Position numbers and translations under genes: made by a program. This document shows positions 1 through 8,208 of a stretch of DNA of 20,074 nucleotides, piece by piece. The notes under the pieces were generated by a model. The model searched no databases. It was not told the origin of the DNA and was given only the letters and a program-made list of their open reading frames with translations. This DNA is from CAZGKX01 sp964525945 (lineage in GTDB: Bacteria; Pseudomonadota; Gammaproteobacteria; Legionellales; Legionellaceae): assembly GCA_964525945.1 (NCBI GenBank), contig CAZGKX010000051.1:1-20074 (forward strand), read 5' to 3'. Numbering within the stretch: the first letter of the stretch is position 1; each line of letters starts with the position of its first letter.

Positions 1-667
1 CCGAAACAATTTGACCGTCTGCTAAGGTGATTTGGCGCGCGCATTGTTTTGCAATATGTTCATCGTGGGTCACTAAAATCAAGGTGCGGCCGGCATGCTG
101 TAAGCTTAAAAATAAATGCATGATGTCTTTTCCTGTCGAGGAATCCAAAGCACCAGTTGGCTCATCGGCCAAAATCACATCAGGATTGCCGACCAAAGCG
201 CGGGCAATCGCTATACGTTGTTGTTGCCCCCCTGAAAGTTGAGTGGGACGGTGTTCAGCAAATTTTTGCATGCCGACAGCATGCAACACGTCTAAAGCAC
301 GTTGTTTGATTTCTACAGGACTCATGGCGCGATACGTTAAAGGGAGCGCTATATTTTGCAAGGCGGTGAAGCGCGGCAAAAGATTAAATTGCTGAAACAC
401 AAAACCAATCGATTGATTGCGCAATGTTGCCAGTTCATCCTCATCCAACCCCGCAATATCACGATTTTGGAACAGGTATTGGCCGTGGCATGCTTTGTCC
501 AATAACCCAATGATGTTCATTAACGTGGATTTTCCAGAGCCAGAAGCCCCCACAATGGCCAACAATTCACCGCCATGAATGGCAATGGAGATGTTTTTAA
601 GCACCGTGCTTTCAATGGGTCCAATCTGGTATTTTTTACTTATATTGGTTAATGCAATCAATGGCAT
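1..667 (-). CDS. ABC transporter ATP-binding protein, MacB/LolD type (3' end outside window)
   Basis: Open from an ATG at 667 to the window edge (222 codons, stop not reached; the family is usually 225-240 aa, so it is nearly complete). It is the cytoplasmic nucleotide-binding subunit of an exporter. Visible motifs: Walker A GASGSGKST (residues 40-48), Q-loop Gln92 in FVFQQFNLLP, signature LSGGQQQR (144-151), Walker B VILADEPTGALDS (164-176) and the switch His201 in LVTHD. The GALDS and FQQFNLLP wording is typical of MacB/LolD-type ATPases that pair with an FtsX-like permease, which would lie just outside the window. An AGGTG ribosome site sits 4-5 bases before the ATG. It lies 40 bp after the coiled-coil gene on the same strand and about 4 kb after a MacA-like adaptor and a TolC-like channel, its probable partners. 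The subfamily is confident; the substrate is unknown. Confidence 0.95.
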   Translation of the reverse strand, partial: MPLIALTNISKKYQIGPIESTVLKNISIAIHGGELLAIVGASGSGKSTLMNIIGLLDKACHGQYLFQNRDIAGLDEDELATLRNQSIGFVFQQFNLLPRFTALQNIALPLTYRAMSPVEIKQRALDVLHAVGMQKFAEHRPTQLSGGQQQRIAIARALVGNPDVILADEPTGALDSSTGKDIMHLFLSLQHAGRTLILVTHDEHIAKQCARQITLADGQIVS

Positions 668-707
668 TTTCACCTATTGTTGGTAATGCCTTGAGGCAGA
701 CATAAGC

Positions 708-1046
708 CTATAATATATAAGGGGAATGATCATTAATATCAGAGTGACCATCCACAGCAATCTCCAAGGCTTTTATTTCTTCCACCAATTCTTTAACTTT
801 TTCAACGTTGCCAGAGGCTTCAATTTTAGTCAATAACGCAGCTTTTTCTTTTTCCAAGAGCTCAATGTTCGCTGTATCTTTGCTCTTGGAAATGCGGTCG
901 TCAATATCCCACACTTGGTGTACCAAGACGTTGTGTTCTTCACGAAGAGCGCGGGCCTCATTGCGTAAATCACGAATGTGCTGATGGTCAGCATCAATTT
1001 CATCTTCAGGGTAATTGCGTTCGAGCAATGTGAATTTATCGGTCAT
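708..1046 (-). CDS. small predicted coiled-coil protein, unknown function
   Basis: 112 aa, charged, rich in Glu, Lys, Asp and Leu, with no signal peptide, membrane segment or cysteine. Heptad-like leucine/isoleucine spacing runs from about residue 25 (RNEARALREEHNVLV) to about 100 (VKELVEEIKALEIAV), which suggests a long helical hairpin or coiled coil. Two ATGs are possible, at 1052 and 1046. The second is chosen because an AAGGA site ends about six bases before it, whereas the first ATG abuts that site. A TTGTTG-N17-TATAAT promoter lies about 65 bp upstream, and its -10 element is shared with the adjacent kinase-like gene. I do not recognise the family. Its position next to two kinase-fold genes and its shared promoter suggest co-regulation or a partner role, but that is inference. 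Confidence 0.7.
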   Translation of the reverse strand: MTDKFTLLERNYPEDEIDADHQHIRDLRNEARALREEHNVLVHQVWDIDDRISKSKDTANIELLEKEKAALLTKIEASGNVEKVKELVEEIKALEIAVDGHSDINDHSPYIL

Positions 1047-1109
1047 TTTCATTCCTTATCGTTCTGCATCATTTCACTTATTTTTACTTGGATGATGGAT
1101 ATGTGTGTA

Positions 1110-1138
1110 ATTATAGACCACAAAAATTCATCCAACAA
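1110..1138 (-). promoter_or_regulatory. sigma70-like promoter of the coiled-coil gene
   Basis: Reading the minus strand: -35 TTGTTG (1138-1133), a 17-base spacer, -10 TATAAT (1115-1110). The -10 lies inside TTTTGTGGTCTATAATTA (1125-1108), an 18-base sequence that occurs identically upstream of the kinase-like gene at 2861. Seen directly; promoter activity is inferred. Confidence 0.65.
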
Positions 1139-1158
1139 TGGTGCGGGGTATCTTCTGC

Positions 1159-2861
1159 CTATTTTTTTAGACCAACGACTGAAGGCACCTCATTTGCAGC
1201 ACTTCGTTGTTCTTGGTATTTATCCCTCAATTCGATAAATCGAACCGTATTTTCTGCGCTACGACTGGAAGTTTCCGCAAGGGCTTTTTGTACAGCATTA
1301 GGCGGTCCATTTTGGCTCATCACCGTACCGCGCAAAAGGATGGGGTATTCACCAAAGCATCATCCAAGTATTGTGCCGCCATTTCGCCTTCGATGGAATA
1401 ACCCGTTTTTTCTCTTAATGCCTGGCTATGCGCAAGGACCATCACTATTTCGGAGGTGGTTAAGGCATCGTTGATAGCGCTCAATGTTTTCGCAGTAGTG
1501 AGGACATCACATTCTTCCAGAACATTGTTATAATCGGCAAGAAATTTGTCCATTGCTTCATCGACCACACCGGCAATATTTACCCGGCCCTTTTGATTTA
1601 TTTCGTTCAATAAATGTTTACAGTCTTGTTGGAGGATCCCCAGAAGGTTTAATCGTAACATGGATAATTCTTGATAATTATACACGGCCAGCAAAGCGCG
1701 TTCTTTGGCGACATCCATGTGTTTTGATGCTGCATAATCCAGTAGTTTTGCACATTCTGGGTACAACGCTTGAACAAGCTCGGCTTTTAGTTGTTCATTG
1801 AGCAAAATTACAGTATCTGGTTCGCTGAGAGTAACCCATGCCACACATTCTGTTACACGTGTATTCAACGTTTCATTGTTCAATAATTTCATATGTTCTA
1901 AAATATCTTCACATTCAATATACGGCTCCCAAAGGCTATTTTCAGCGTTCGCGCCCCTCGTCATTAAGCCATTCTTGCCAGCATCACGAAGGGGAGTATT
2001 GTTCGCTTGGAAGGTCCACAGATGCTTTATAAAAAAGCTCGACGCACCGCTCTGAGATGCCAATTTTTTATACTCAATAAACGATTGATTTTGCAAAGCG
2101 CTGGCATATAACTGGTCACGGCGTTCTTTAATAAGACGCACAAAAAGTTGTGGATCAGTGTCAATATACGCCGCAACAAATTCCTCGATGAAGCTATCTG
2201 GCAGCAAACAAATATTAAACAAGGCTTCATTCACTTCTGTACGAAATTGCGGATTGTCTCGCAATGAAGGGGCCACGATTTGTCCTGGATGAGCTTGAGC
2301 AATGCCCTCATAGTAATAATCAAGCCAATTGTGCGGTATAAAATCGGGGCTATGGATACTTGGGAGCTGCTCAAGAACATCGGGCGTGATGCTTAAGGAA
2401 TTTTTCCAGCCATTCAGTGGAGCAAAACACCAATCCCCATCGATTTTAATCACTCGGTTGTGATCATCGAGGCCGACGTTGCCATTTTTAAAATCAATTT
2501 CTTGCAAAAGCAAGGCCACCACCATGGCTTGCCCTAAACCTGTGTATGTGCCATCCCCAAACCCTGCAGCATGGCCGCTGGGTAAGTTTTTATAACCGGG
2601 TATTTCTTCGGATAAGACGTAATACACACCACTGTCAGCGTCCCACATCAGGCGAGTTTCAGGTTGATGGGGAATGAATAATCGAAAAAACTCTTGCGCA
2701 AGTACTTCACGTTTGGCTTGGTTGGGATCAAGGACTTTTTTTACGATCCATTTTTTGGTGGGATCGTTACGTAACGTCCCTTTTTGGACGGCATGAGTGT
2801 GTTTAGCGGAACTGTTGACCGGGTCTTGACTCACCAGCAGCTCTTTAAACTCTACAGGCAT
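1159..2861 (-). CDS. kinase-fold (PI3/4K- or HipA-like) protein A, frameshifted near the C-terminus
   Basis: As sequenced, the frame from ATG 2861 stops at 1320 (513 aa). The next frame then continues with RGTVMSQNGPPNAVQKA down to a stop at 1159, matching RATVITQDGPANAVQKA in the neighbouring paralogue. One extra C in the CCCC run at 1345-1342 joins the two into about 567 aa. The N-terminal 180 residues look like an atypical kinase: nucleotide-binding lysine candidate in WIVKKV (residues 38-43), helix-C-like REVLAQEFFR (51-60), hinge-like YVLSEEIPGY (81-90), catalytic-loop-like EIDFKNGNVG (121-130) and metal-binding candidate Asp141 in VIKIDGDW. The remainder is helical. No signal peptide or membrane segment is seen, so it is cytosolic or secreted by a specialised system. 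The start is supported by alignment with the paralogue's MPLDYKAL. It may be a Dot/Icm-type effector; substrate and activity are unknown. Confidence 0.75.
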
Positions 2862-2889
2862 TGAAAGCTCTAAGTTAGATCACATTTGA

Positions 2890-2907
2890 TAATTATAGAC
2901 CACAAAA
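2890..2907 (-). promoter_or_regulatory. shared 18-bp promoter element upstream of kinase-like gene A
   Basis: The minus strand reads TTTTGTGGTCTATAATTA, identical to 1108-1125. TATAAT (2897-2892) is a consensus -10 placed 31 bp before the ATG at 2861. No good -35 hexamer is seen at 17 bases, so an activator or the conserved TTTTGTGG part may substitute for it. Confidence 0.5.
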
Positions 2908-2943
2908 TAAATGTGCATGGATGGTGTAACAACTGGCGGGGGA

Positions 2944-4513
2944 CTAAACTTTAGAATGGGTATTGATTGGAACATGCAACAGGGTTTCCTTCACGGACAC
3001 GTCGCTAGCTTGAACGCGTTGTTCCTGGTAACGAGCTCTTAATCGTTTGAAACGTGCTGATTTGTCTTCATCAATTTTCCCATCTTTCAATGCCGTATGG
3101 CTTTGTAAGACTCCACTGTGTGAGGCAATGGCCTTTTGCACAGCATTGGCCGGGCCATCTTGCGTAATAACAGTGGCACGCAAAGGTACAGGGGTAGCGA
3201 CCAAAGCAGCTTCAATGCGTTCGGCTTTTGACAATTTACCATAGGTGAAAGGACCCGCGTCATTTCGCAAGGCGCCACTTTCTGCCAATACGGCGCTAAT
3301 TTGGCTCGATTCTGCCAACGATTTTTGAAGGTCTTCCAATTCTTGCAGCAATGATGGAAAAAAATCGATGTTTTTCTGGCTGATTTCAGCTTTTTTAGCC
3401 GTATAAAACTCAGCAAGCGTCGTATCCACCACCAAAGTATCAACGCGAGCGTTATCTTTTATTTTATCCAGTAGATCCAAACATTTTTGCCGGACTCTTT
3501 GATTTAATTGGTCTCTTTCCCGCGTTAAAGCTCGAAAATCTGCAGTGGCTAACGATGCTTTGTCAGATGCAAGGTTGGCCCCCGGAGTGTTAAGACAATC
3601 CAATAACACATGGCAATCTTGTTGATAACGCAACATCGTCTCTCTTTGAAAGGCCTCCATTTGGGTTACAAAATTTCTTTGCGTTTCAGCCGCTGCTGTT
3701 GTTTGTAAATAAGCATTGAAATCAGGATTTTGCTTAGCGCTTACCCACAACTGATCACGTCTTGTTTTAAAAAATTGAATACAATCATTTTTATCGACAT
3801 CCCCATCCATATAAACGCTAACAAATTGCTCAATCATTTGATCGGAAAGCAACGATATTTTTAACAGTGCTTCATTGACCTCCGCTCGAAAAAATGCATT
3901 TGAGCGCAACTTGGGATCAACGATCTGGCCACCCCGAGGGTTAGCATGGGCCTCTTCATAGAAATCAAGCCAGTTNNNNNNNNNNGGGCTGAAAATGTCT
4001 GGGATCAAGATTAGGAAGCTGGGCGATACCTGCGGGGGTAATATCCAGTGGCTGAATCCAGCCATTCAAGGGCGCAAAACACCAATCTCCATCGATTTTG
4101 ATCACTCGATTTTGATGATCAAGACCAATATTGCCATTTTTTAAATCAACTTCTTGCAAGAATAACGCGACCACCATGGGCTGGCCCAACCCGGTGTATG
4201 TGCCATTGCCAAACCGATGGGATTTACCTACCGGTAGATTGCGATAGCCAGGTACTTCTTCGGACAACACATAATAAGCATTGGTATCGGCGTCAAAAGC
4301 AAGGCGGGTTTCCGGTTGATGAGGGATGATTAACCGAAAGAATTCTTGGGCAAGCACCTCGCGGCGAGCCTCTTCTGGCACACCCACTTTTTTTATAATC
4401 CATGTTTTATGAGACTCGGTGGGCAAGGTTGCTTTTTGCACAGCGTGTGTCGCTCTGGCACCACTCGTGACTTTATCCCCACTAATCACTAAAGCTTTAT
4501 AGTCTAAGGGCAT
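2944..4513 (-). CDS. kinase-fold (PI3/4K- or HipA-like) protein B, contains assembly gap
   Basis: The gene is split only by the N run at 3976-3985. Residues 1-176 (MPLDYKAL to HFQP) precede the gap and 343 residues beginning NWLDFYEE follow it. The paralogue reads FIPHNWLDYYYE with one residue between, so about three real bases are missing and the protein is about 520 aa. The N-terminus is highly similar to protein A at the same numbering: WIIKKV (38-43), REVLAQEFF, YVLSEEVPGY (81-90), EVDLKNGNIG (121-130), VIKIDGDW with Asp141. The C-terminal half is more divergent and helical, with many Gln/Arg/Glu. The start at 4513 rather than the in-frame ATG at 4582 is chosen because it aligns with the paralogue. 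The residues resemble PI3/4-kinase or HipA catalytic loops (Asp-x4-Asn, then a metal Asp). The two genes form a tandem duplication; the function is inferred only to kinase fold. Confidence 0.78.
3976..3985. other. assembly gap (10 N) inside kinase-like gene B
   Basis: Ten N as placeholder. Ten bases would put the two halves of the gene in different frames. Alignment with the paralogue predicts three bases encoding one histidine. Confidence 0.95.
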
Positions 4514-4546
4514 TTTTATGCTCTGTTGCAGACGTCTATATTGTTT

Positions 4547-4559
4547 ATTATAGATTATA
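4547..4559 (-). promoter_or_regulatory. candidate -10 region of kinase-like gene B
   Basis: The minus strand carries two overlapping-range TATAAT hexamers (4559-4554 and 4552-4547), about 35-45 bp before the ATG at 4513. They sit in a very AT-rich stretch with TTGACT at 4578-4573. Spacing is 13 or 20 bases, so neither pair is ideal. Confidence 0.4.
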
Positions 4560-4650
4560 AAATATACAAAATAGTCAATCAATGCCGTGTTAAACGTAAG
4601 CGTTTGAGTTTTATAGTTTTGTTACGTTTTATTATAGAAAAAATATTGAT

Positions 4651-5805
4651 TTACGGATACGGATTGCGGGTATACACCACTTCGTCACCGATGTTTAAGC
4701 CTGATTCAACCACCACTTGATCATCATAAACAGCACCGGTGATCACGTGGCGCGCAATGATTTTTCCGGCCGTGTTTCGAAGTTGTACCGTGCTTTTACC
4801 CATGTCTTGTTTGACGGCTGCAATGGGTATGGTCAATTTATCATGGCTATCGACGGTTAATTCGATGGAGGTGCTCATGCCCACTTTCACCCAATTTTGC
4901 TCTTTCAGGGTAAGGCTATGCACTTCAACCACGGCCGTGAAAGTCGGTAGCGCGCCACCGCTGGCTGCGGAGGCTTGGGCATTGATACCGGTCAACTTAC
5001 CATGCAATGCTTGATTGCCAAAGGCAATGCCGCGGATGGTGGCCGGTAAGCCAATGTGAAGCTCGCTGACCTCCACTTCAGGAACATCAATTTCCACACG
5101 AATGCCCGTTAAATCCCCTACCAACGCCACCACTTGGCCGGCTTTCACCGGCGAACCACTGGCTATGCGCGACGTTCGATCATCCCCCATTTTCGGTGGA
5201 TAAAGCAAAACACCACTTTTGGGTGCTTTTAAATAAATAAGGTTGTGCTTGCTGTTTAATGCCAAACGGACTTTATCAAACTCGGCCAAACTTAAATTGG
5301 CAGGGCTTTCTTCGCTTTTTCCCATTTTTTCTAGCATTTCAGTGAGTTTATGAGTCGCTTGTATCAAGGATATACGAGCGGTGTTTAAACTCGATTTTTC
5401 ACTCAAATAATTGTTTTTAGACAACAAACCGGCCTGCCACAGCTCTTCTGTGCCAATGAATTTGGCTTTGGCAATGGTATAGCCGTCTTTTGTTTTTAAA
5501 TAATCGGTCAACATGTCATTGTATTGCCGCTGCAATTCTGTGGAATTTAAGGTAAAGACCACGTCATCTTTTGCAACGCGTTGCCCGAAATGATGTGGCA
5601 TGGATTCCACCACCGCTTCCACGGGGCTGGTGATGGGGTTTTCGGTGAGCGGCTGAACCACACCAATGTAGTGCAATGCATTGTGCATGGTCGTCATTTT
5701 GACCTTATAAACGCTCATGGCGAGAGTGCTCGGTTTGTCTTGATGACCACAAGCCAATAAAACCATGCTAAGCATCAGCAGTAAACCTTTTCGAAAGAAC
5801 CTCAT
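4651..5805 (-). CDS. MacA/HlyD-family periplasmic adaptor lipoprotein of an efflux pump
   Basis: 384 aa membrane-fusion protein that would bridge an inner-membrane transporter and a TolC-like channel. The start MRFFRKG at 5805 gives a lipoprotein signal with lipobox LLAC and acylated Cys19; an upstream in-frame ATG (5832) would spoil this. Following are a first lipoyl/barrel-sandwich half (VVESMPHHFGQRVAKDD), a helical hairpin around residues 90-170, the second lipoyl half (LKAPKSGVLLYPP, GSPVKAGQVVALVGD), a beta-barrel (PATIRGIAFGNQALHGKLTGI) and the membrane-proximal end (TIPIAAVKQDMGKSTVQL). The start codon overlaps the TolC-like stop as ATGA, implying coupled translation. The MacB-type ATPase lies 4 kb downstream on the same strand. 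The subfamily is good; the exported substrate is unknown. Confidence 0.93.
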   Translation of the reverse strand: MRFFRKGLLLMLSMVLLACGHQDKPSTLAMSVYKVKMTTMHNALHYIGVVQPLTENPITSPVEAVVESMPHHFGQRVAKDDVVFTLNSTELQRQYNDMLTDYLKTKDGYTIAKAKFIGTEELWQAGLLSKNNYLSEKSSLNTARISLIQATHKLTEMLEKMGKSEESPANLSLAEFDKVRLALNSKHNLIYLKAPKSGVLLYPPKMGDDRTSRIASGSPVKAGQVVALVGDLTGIRVEIDVPEVEVSELHIGLPATIRGIAFGNQALHGKLTGINAQASAASGGALPTFTAVVEVHSLTLKEQNWVKVGMSTSIELTVDSHDKLTIPIAAVKQDMGKSTVQLRNTAGKIIARHVITGAVYDDQVVVESGLNIGDEVVYTRNPYP

Positions 5806-7396
5806 CCGGTGTACCTCAATTTGATTTGCCAATCATCCAATGTTGTGCCAAGTAAACGCTGTAACGCCGATAATTGGTTAAGATAAGCTATTTTGGCACC
5901 AATAAGACCCATTTGCGCTTGAATCCATTGATTTTGAGTGTTGTTGACATCCAACGCACTGGCAATACCGGCTTGTTGTTTTTTTTTCTCCAGCTCGTAA
6001 GAGCGGGCGGCCAAATTCACTTGTTTACTGGCTAATTCATAACGTTTTGCCAAACTATGGATGGTGGCTATGGTGTTTTTAATGGTGGTGATGAGCGCAC
6101 GTTTCGCGGCAATGATGTTCAATCGATCTTTTTCCAATGCAATTTTGGCCGTGATTAACATGTTGCGGCGATTGATATCGCGCAACGGTATGGTTAAGGT
6201 AATACCGGCTGATTCAGTGACATTGTTGCCATTGTAAATGCCGCTGAAATTATTGGCGGTGCGATCGACGCCCGTTACTGTGCCGGCTTGTACATTTGCC
6301 GTTAAATCCAGTTGCCATAATTGTTGATTTTGCGCAACCACATAAGCTCGTTCATCGGCCCGCAACGCCATTTTTAAGGCCAGATACTGCACGTTATGCT
6401 CCAATGCCCGGGCAACAGCGGCATCAACACTCGGTATGACGATATTTGTCATGCTCACATCATTGGGCACTGCCAAATGCATCTCCGGATCAAGGCCAAT
6501 GGATTGCAGTAAATCTTGTGCGCTGGTGGTGAACTCATTTTCTGCTTGTTCCACCATCAAACTTAATGATTCGATTTGATAGGATTGTTGCACATTGGCC
6601 GTGGGTTCCAATTGACTCGCCGCTATTTTCTTTTCATTGGTGCTGAACGATTTGCGGGCTTCTGCCAATTGCCGTTGTTGGGTTTGCAAATTGTTGCCAC
6701 TCAGAATAAGCGCTCGATAGGCCGTTATCACTTGGGTCACTTGGTCGATAACCGCTTGTTTTAAACTTAGCTTATTGAGCCATTCATTATCAATCGCATT
6801 CAACAAACTGGCCTCATTGATCTTTTTGCCAAAACCACGCAACAACGGCTGTTTAAAGGCAAGATTAAGCAGCGGATTGTAGTTGCCATCGACAGCGACA
6901 TTATTGTCCATATTTAAAGACAGCTCGGTGCCTAATTTGTTTTTGACATTAAATTCCGGCGTGGCCAAATAACTTCGAGTGGACGCGCTTCCCACACCAC
7001 TGTAATTGGCGTTGGTGACCATGGCTGTCGCACCTAGAGCATATTGAACTTCGAATTCATTTTGCGCAAGCCGTAATTGATAACGTTGGATAATACGGTC
7101 TAATTCAGCATTTTGAATATTTGGATTGTAACGCAAGGCCAATAAGATTGCCTCGCGAAGATTTAAATGAAACACCTGCTGCTTACGCGCAGCGGGTGAG
7201 GTTGGCAATTCAATCCAATGCTCCAATAAATACTCAGGGTTTTTCATCGCCCGCTGCAGCCGCTGCTGGGCCATATCGACATGCTGTTGCTCAGCCTTTG
7301 GATCAACCGTCCATCGATAAAATTCTGAAGNNNNNNNNNNACGCTACCGATGAAAAATAAACCAATTAAAACAACAACGTAGGGTTGAAAATTCAT
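5802..7396 (-). CDS. TolC-family outer membrane efflux protein, contains assembly gap near the N-terminus
   Basis: The ATG at 7396 overlaps the apaH stop as ATGA and opens a hydrophobic signal peptide (MNFQPYVVVLIGLFFIGSV). The N run at 7331-7340 then interrupts it, and the frame resumes at 7328 with SEFYRWTVDPKAEQQ and continues to the stop at 5802. Codon counting shows the true gap is two bases modulo three. The body has two related outer-membrane efflux repeats: LNLREAILLALRYNPNIQNAELD near the start, LKQPLLRG-like FKQPLLRGFGKK, and in the second half ITLTIPLRDINRRN, then long helices ending SALQRLLGTTLDDW. This is the channel half of a tripartite pump with the adjacent adaptor. Length near 530 aa fits the family. 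Confidence 0.92.
7331..7340. other. assembly gap (10 N) in the signal-peptide region of the TolC-like gene
   Basis: Ten N. The codon phases on the two sides (GT before, CT after) are incompatible with exactly ten bases, so the length is a placeholder. Confidence 0.95.
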
Positions 7397-8208
7397 TGTA
7401 ATCCAGGGACCGAAAAACGTTGCCTATCTTGCAAACGCAATGCGGTTAGTTTTCCATGCCACAAACAGCCTGTATCAATAGCATGGATATTTGAAAGAGG
7501 GCATTTTCCTTGCAAGGCAGCCCAATGACCAAACACAATATCAGCATTGATTTTACATCGACCTGGCACAGCATACCAGGGGAAAAGATGGCCAGGTGCC
7601 TGTTTTAATGTGCCTTTGTAATTGAACACCAACCCTCCCTCAGCATCACAAAAACGCATGCGGGTAAAATAATTACAAATCACCCGCAAACGGGCATATC
7701 CAGTTAGCGCATCAGACCAACCCGAGGGTTCATTGCCATACATGGCGGCAAAAAATTCGTGGTACTGGGGGCCGGTTAGGCCATTCTCCAGCTCGCGGGC
7801 CAATGCTTTTGCTTGTGGCAAGGTCCACATTGGTGCAATACCGGCATGGCACATGACAATGTTTAACACGCTGTCGTGGTATAACAGGGGCTGTTGTCGC
7901 AGCCAATGGGCAAGCTCCTCGCAATCAGGAGCAGTTAATAGATCGTGCAAAGTGTCATCCGCTTGTGGGCGAGGTGTCGGGCCAAACACCGTGTTTAAAA
8001 AATGCAGATCGTGATTGCCGAGCGTGATACGAGGAGCAATGGGCAATGTTTTGATAAAACGCAACACCGCTAACGAATCAGGGCCGCGATTGACCAAATC
8101 ACCCACAAACCAAAGCCTGTCCGTATCGGGATCGAAATGAATATGTTGCAACAAACGTTGCAACGGTTCGAAGCAGCCCTGGAGATCACCAATCGCATAA
8201 TCAGCCAC
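7393..8208 (-). CDS. apaH: diadenosine tetraphosphatase (symmetrical) ApaH
   Basis: 271 aa. Hydrolyses Ap4A symmetrically to two ADP and, in enterobacteria, removes Np4 caps from RNA. Metallophosphoesterase motifs are all present: GDLQG (residues 7-11), GDLVNRG (36-42), GNHD (64-67), MCHAG, and FGHWA near the C-terminus. The GTG at 8208 is taken as start because ADYAIGDLQG is the conserved N-terminus and no ATG lies nearby in frame. It overlaps the upstream TraI_2 gene by 8 bp and its own stop overlaps the TolC-like start, so it sits in the middle of a coupled operon. In many relatives apaG lies between rsmA and apaH; here it is absent. Confidence 0.96.
   Translation of the reverse strand: MADYAIGDLQGCFEPLQRLLQHIHFDPDTDRLWFVGDLVNRGPDSLAVLRFIKTLPIAPRITLGNHDLHFLNTVFGPTPRPQADDTLHDLLTAPDCEELAHWLRQQPLLYHDSVLNIVMCHAGIAPMWTLPQAKALARELENGLTGPQYHEFFAAMYGNEPSGWSDALTGYARLRVICNYFTRMRFCDAEGGLVFNYKGTLKQAPGHLFPWYAVPGRCKINADIVFGHWAALQGKCPLSNIHAIDTGCLWHGKLTALRLQDRQRFSVPGLQ

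Noticed and set aside
1342..1345. Phase-variable tract in kinase-like gene A
   Set aside because: Four cytosines is too short for typical slipped-strand phase variation; a sequencing error or fixed mutation is more likely.
1088..1474. 128-codon plus-strand reading frame
   Set aside because: It lies opposite the C-terminal part of kinase-like gene A, has no ribosome site and no family features; it is a shadow of the minus-strand gene.
7121..7360. Plus-strand frame running through the N gap near 7331
   Set aside because: It is antisense to the TolC-like N-terminus, and its continuity depends on the arbitrary ten-N placeholder.
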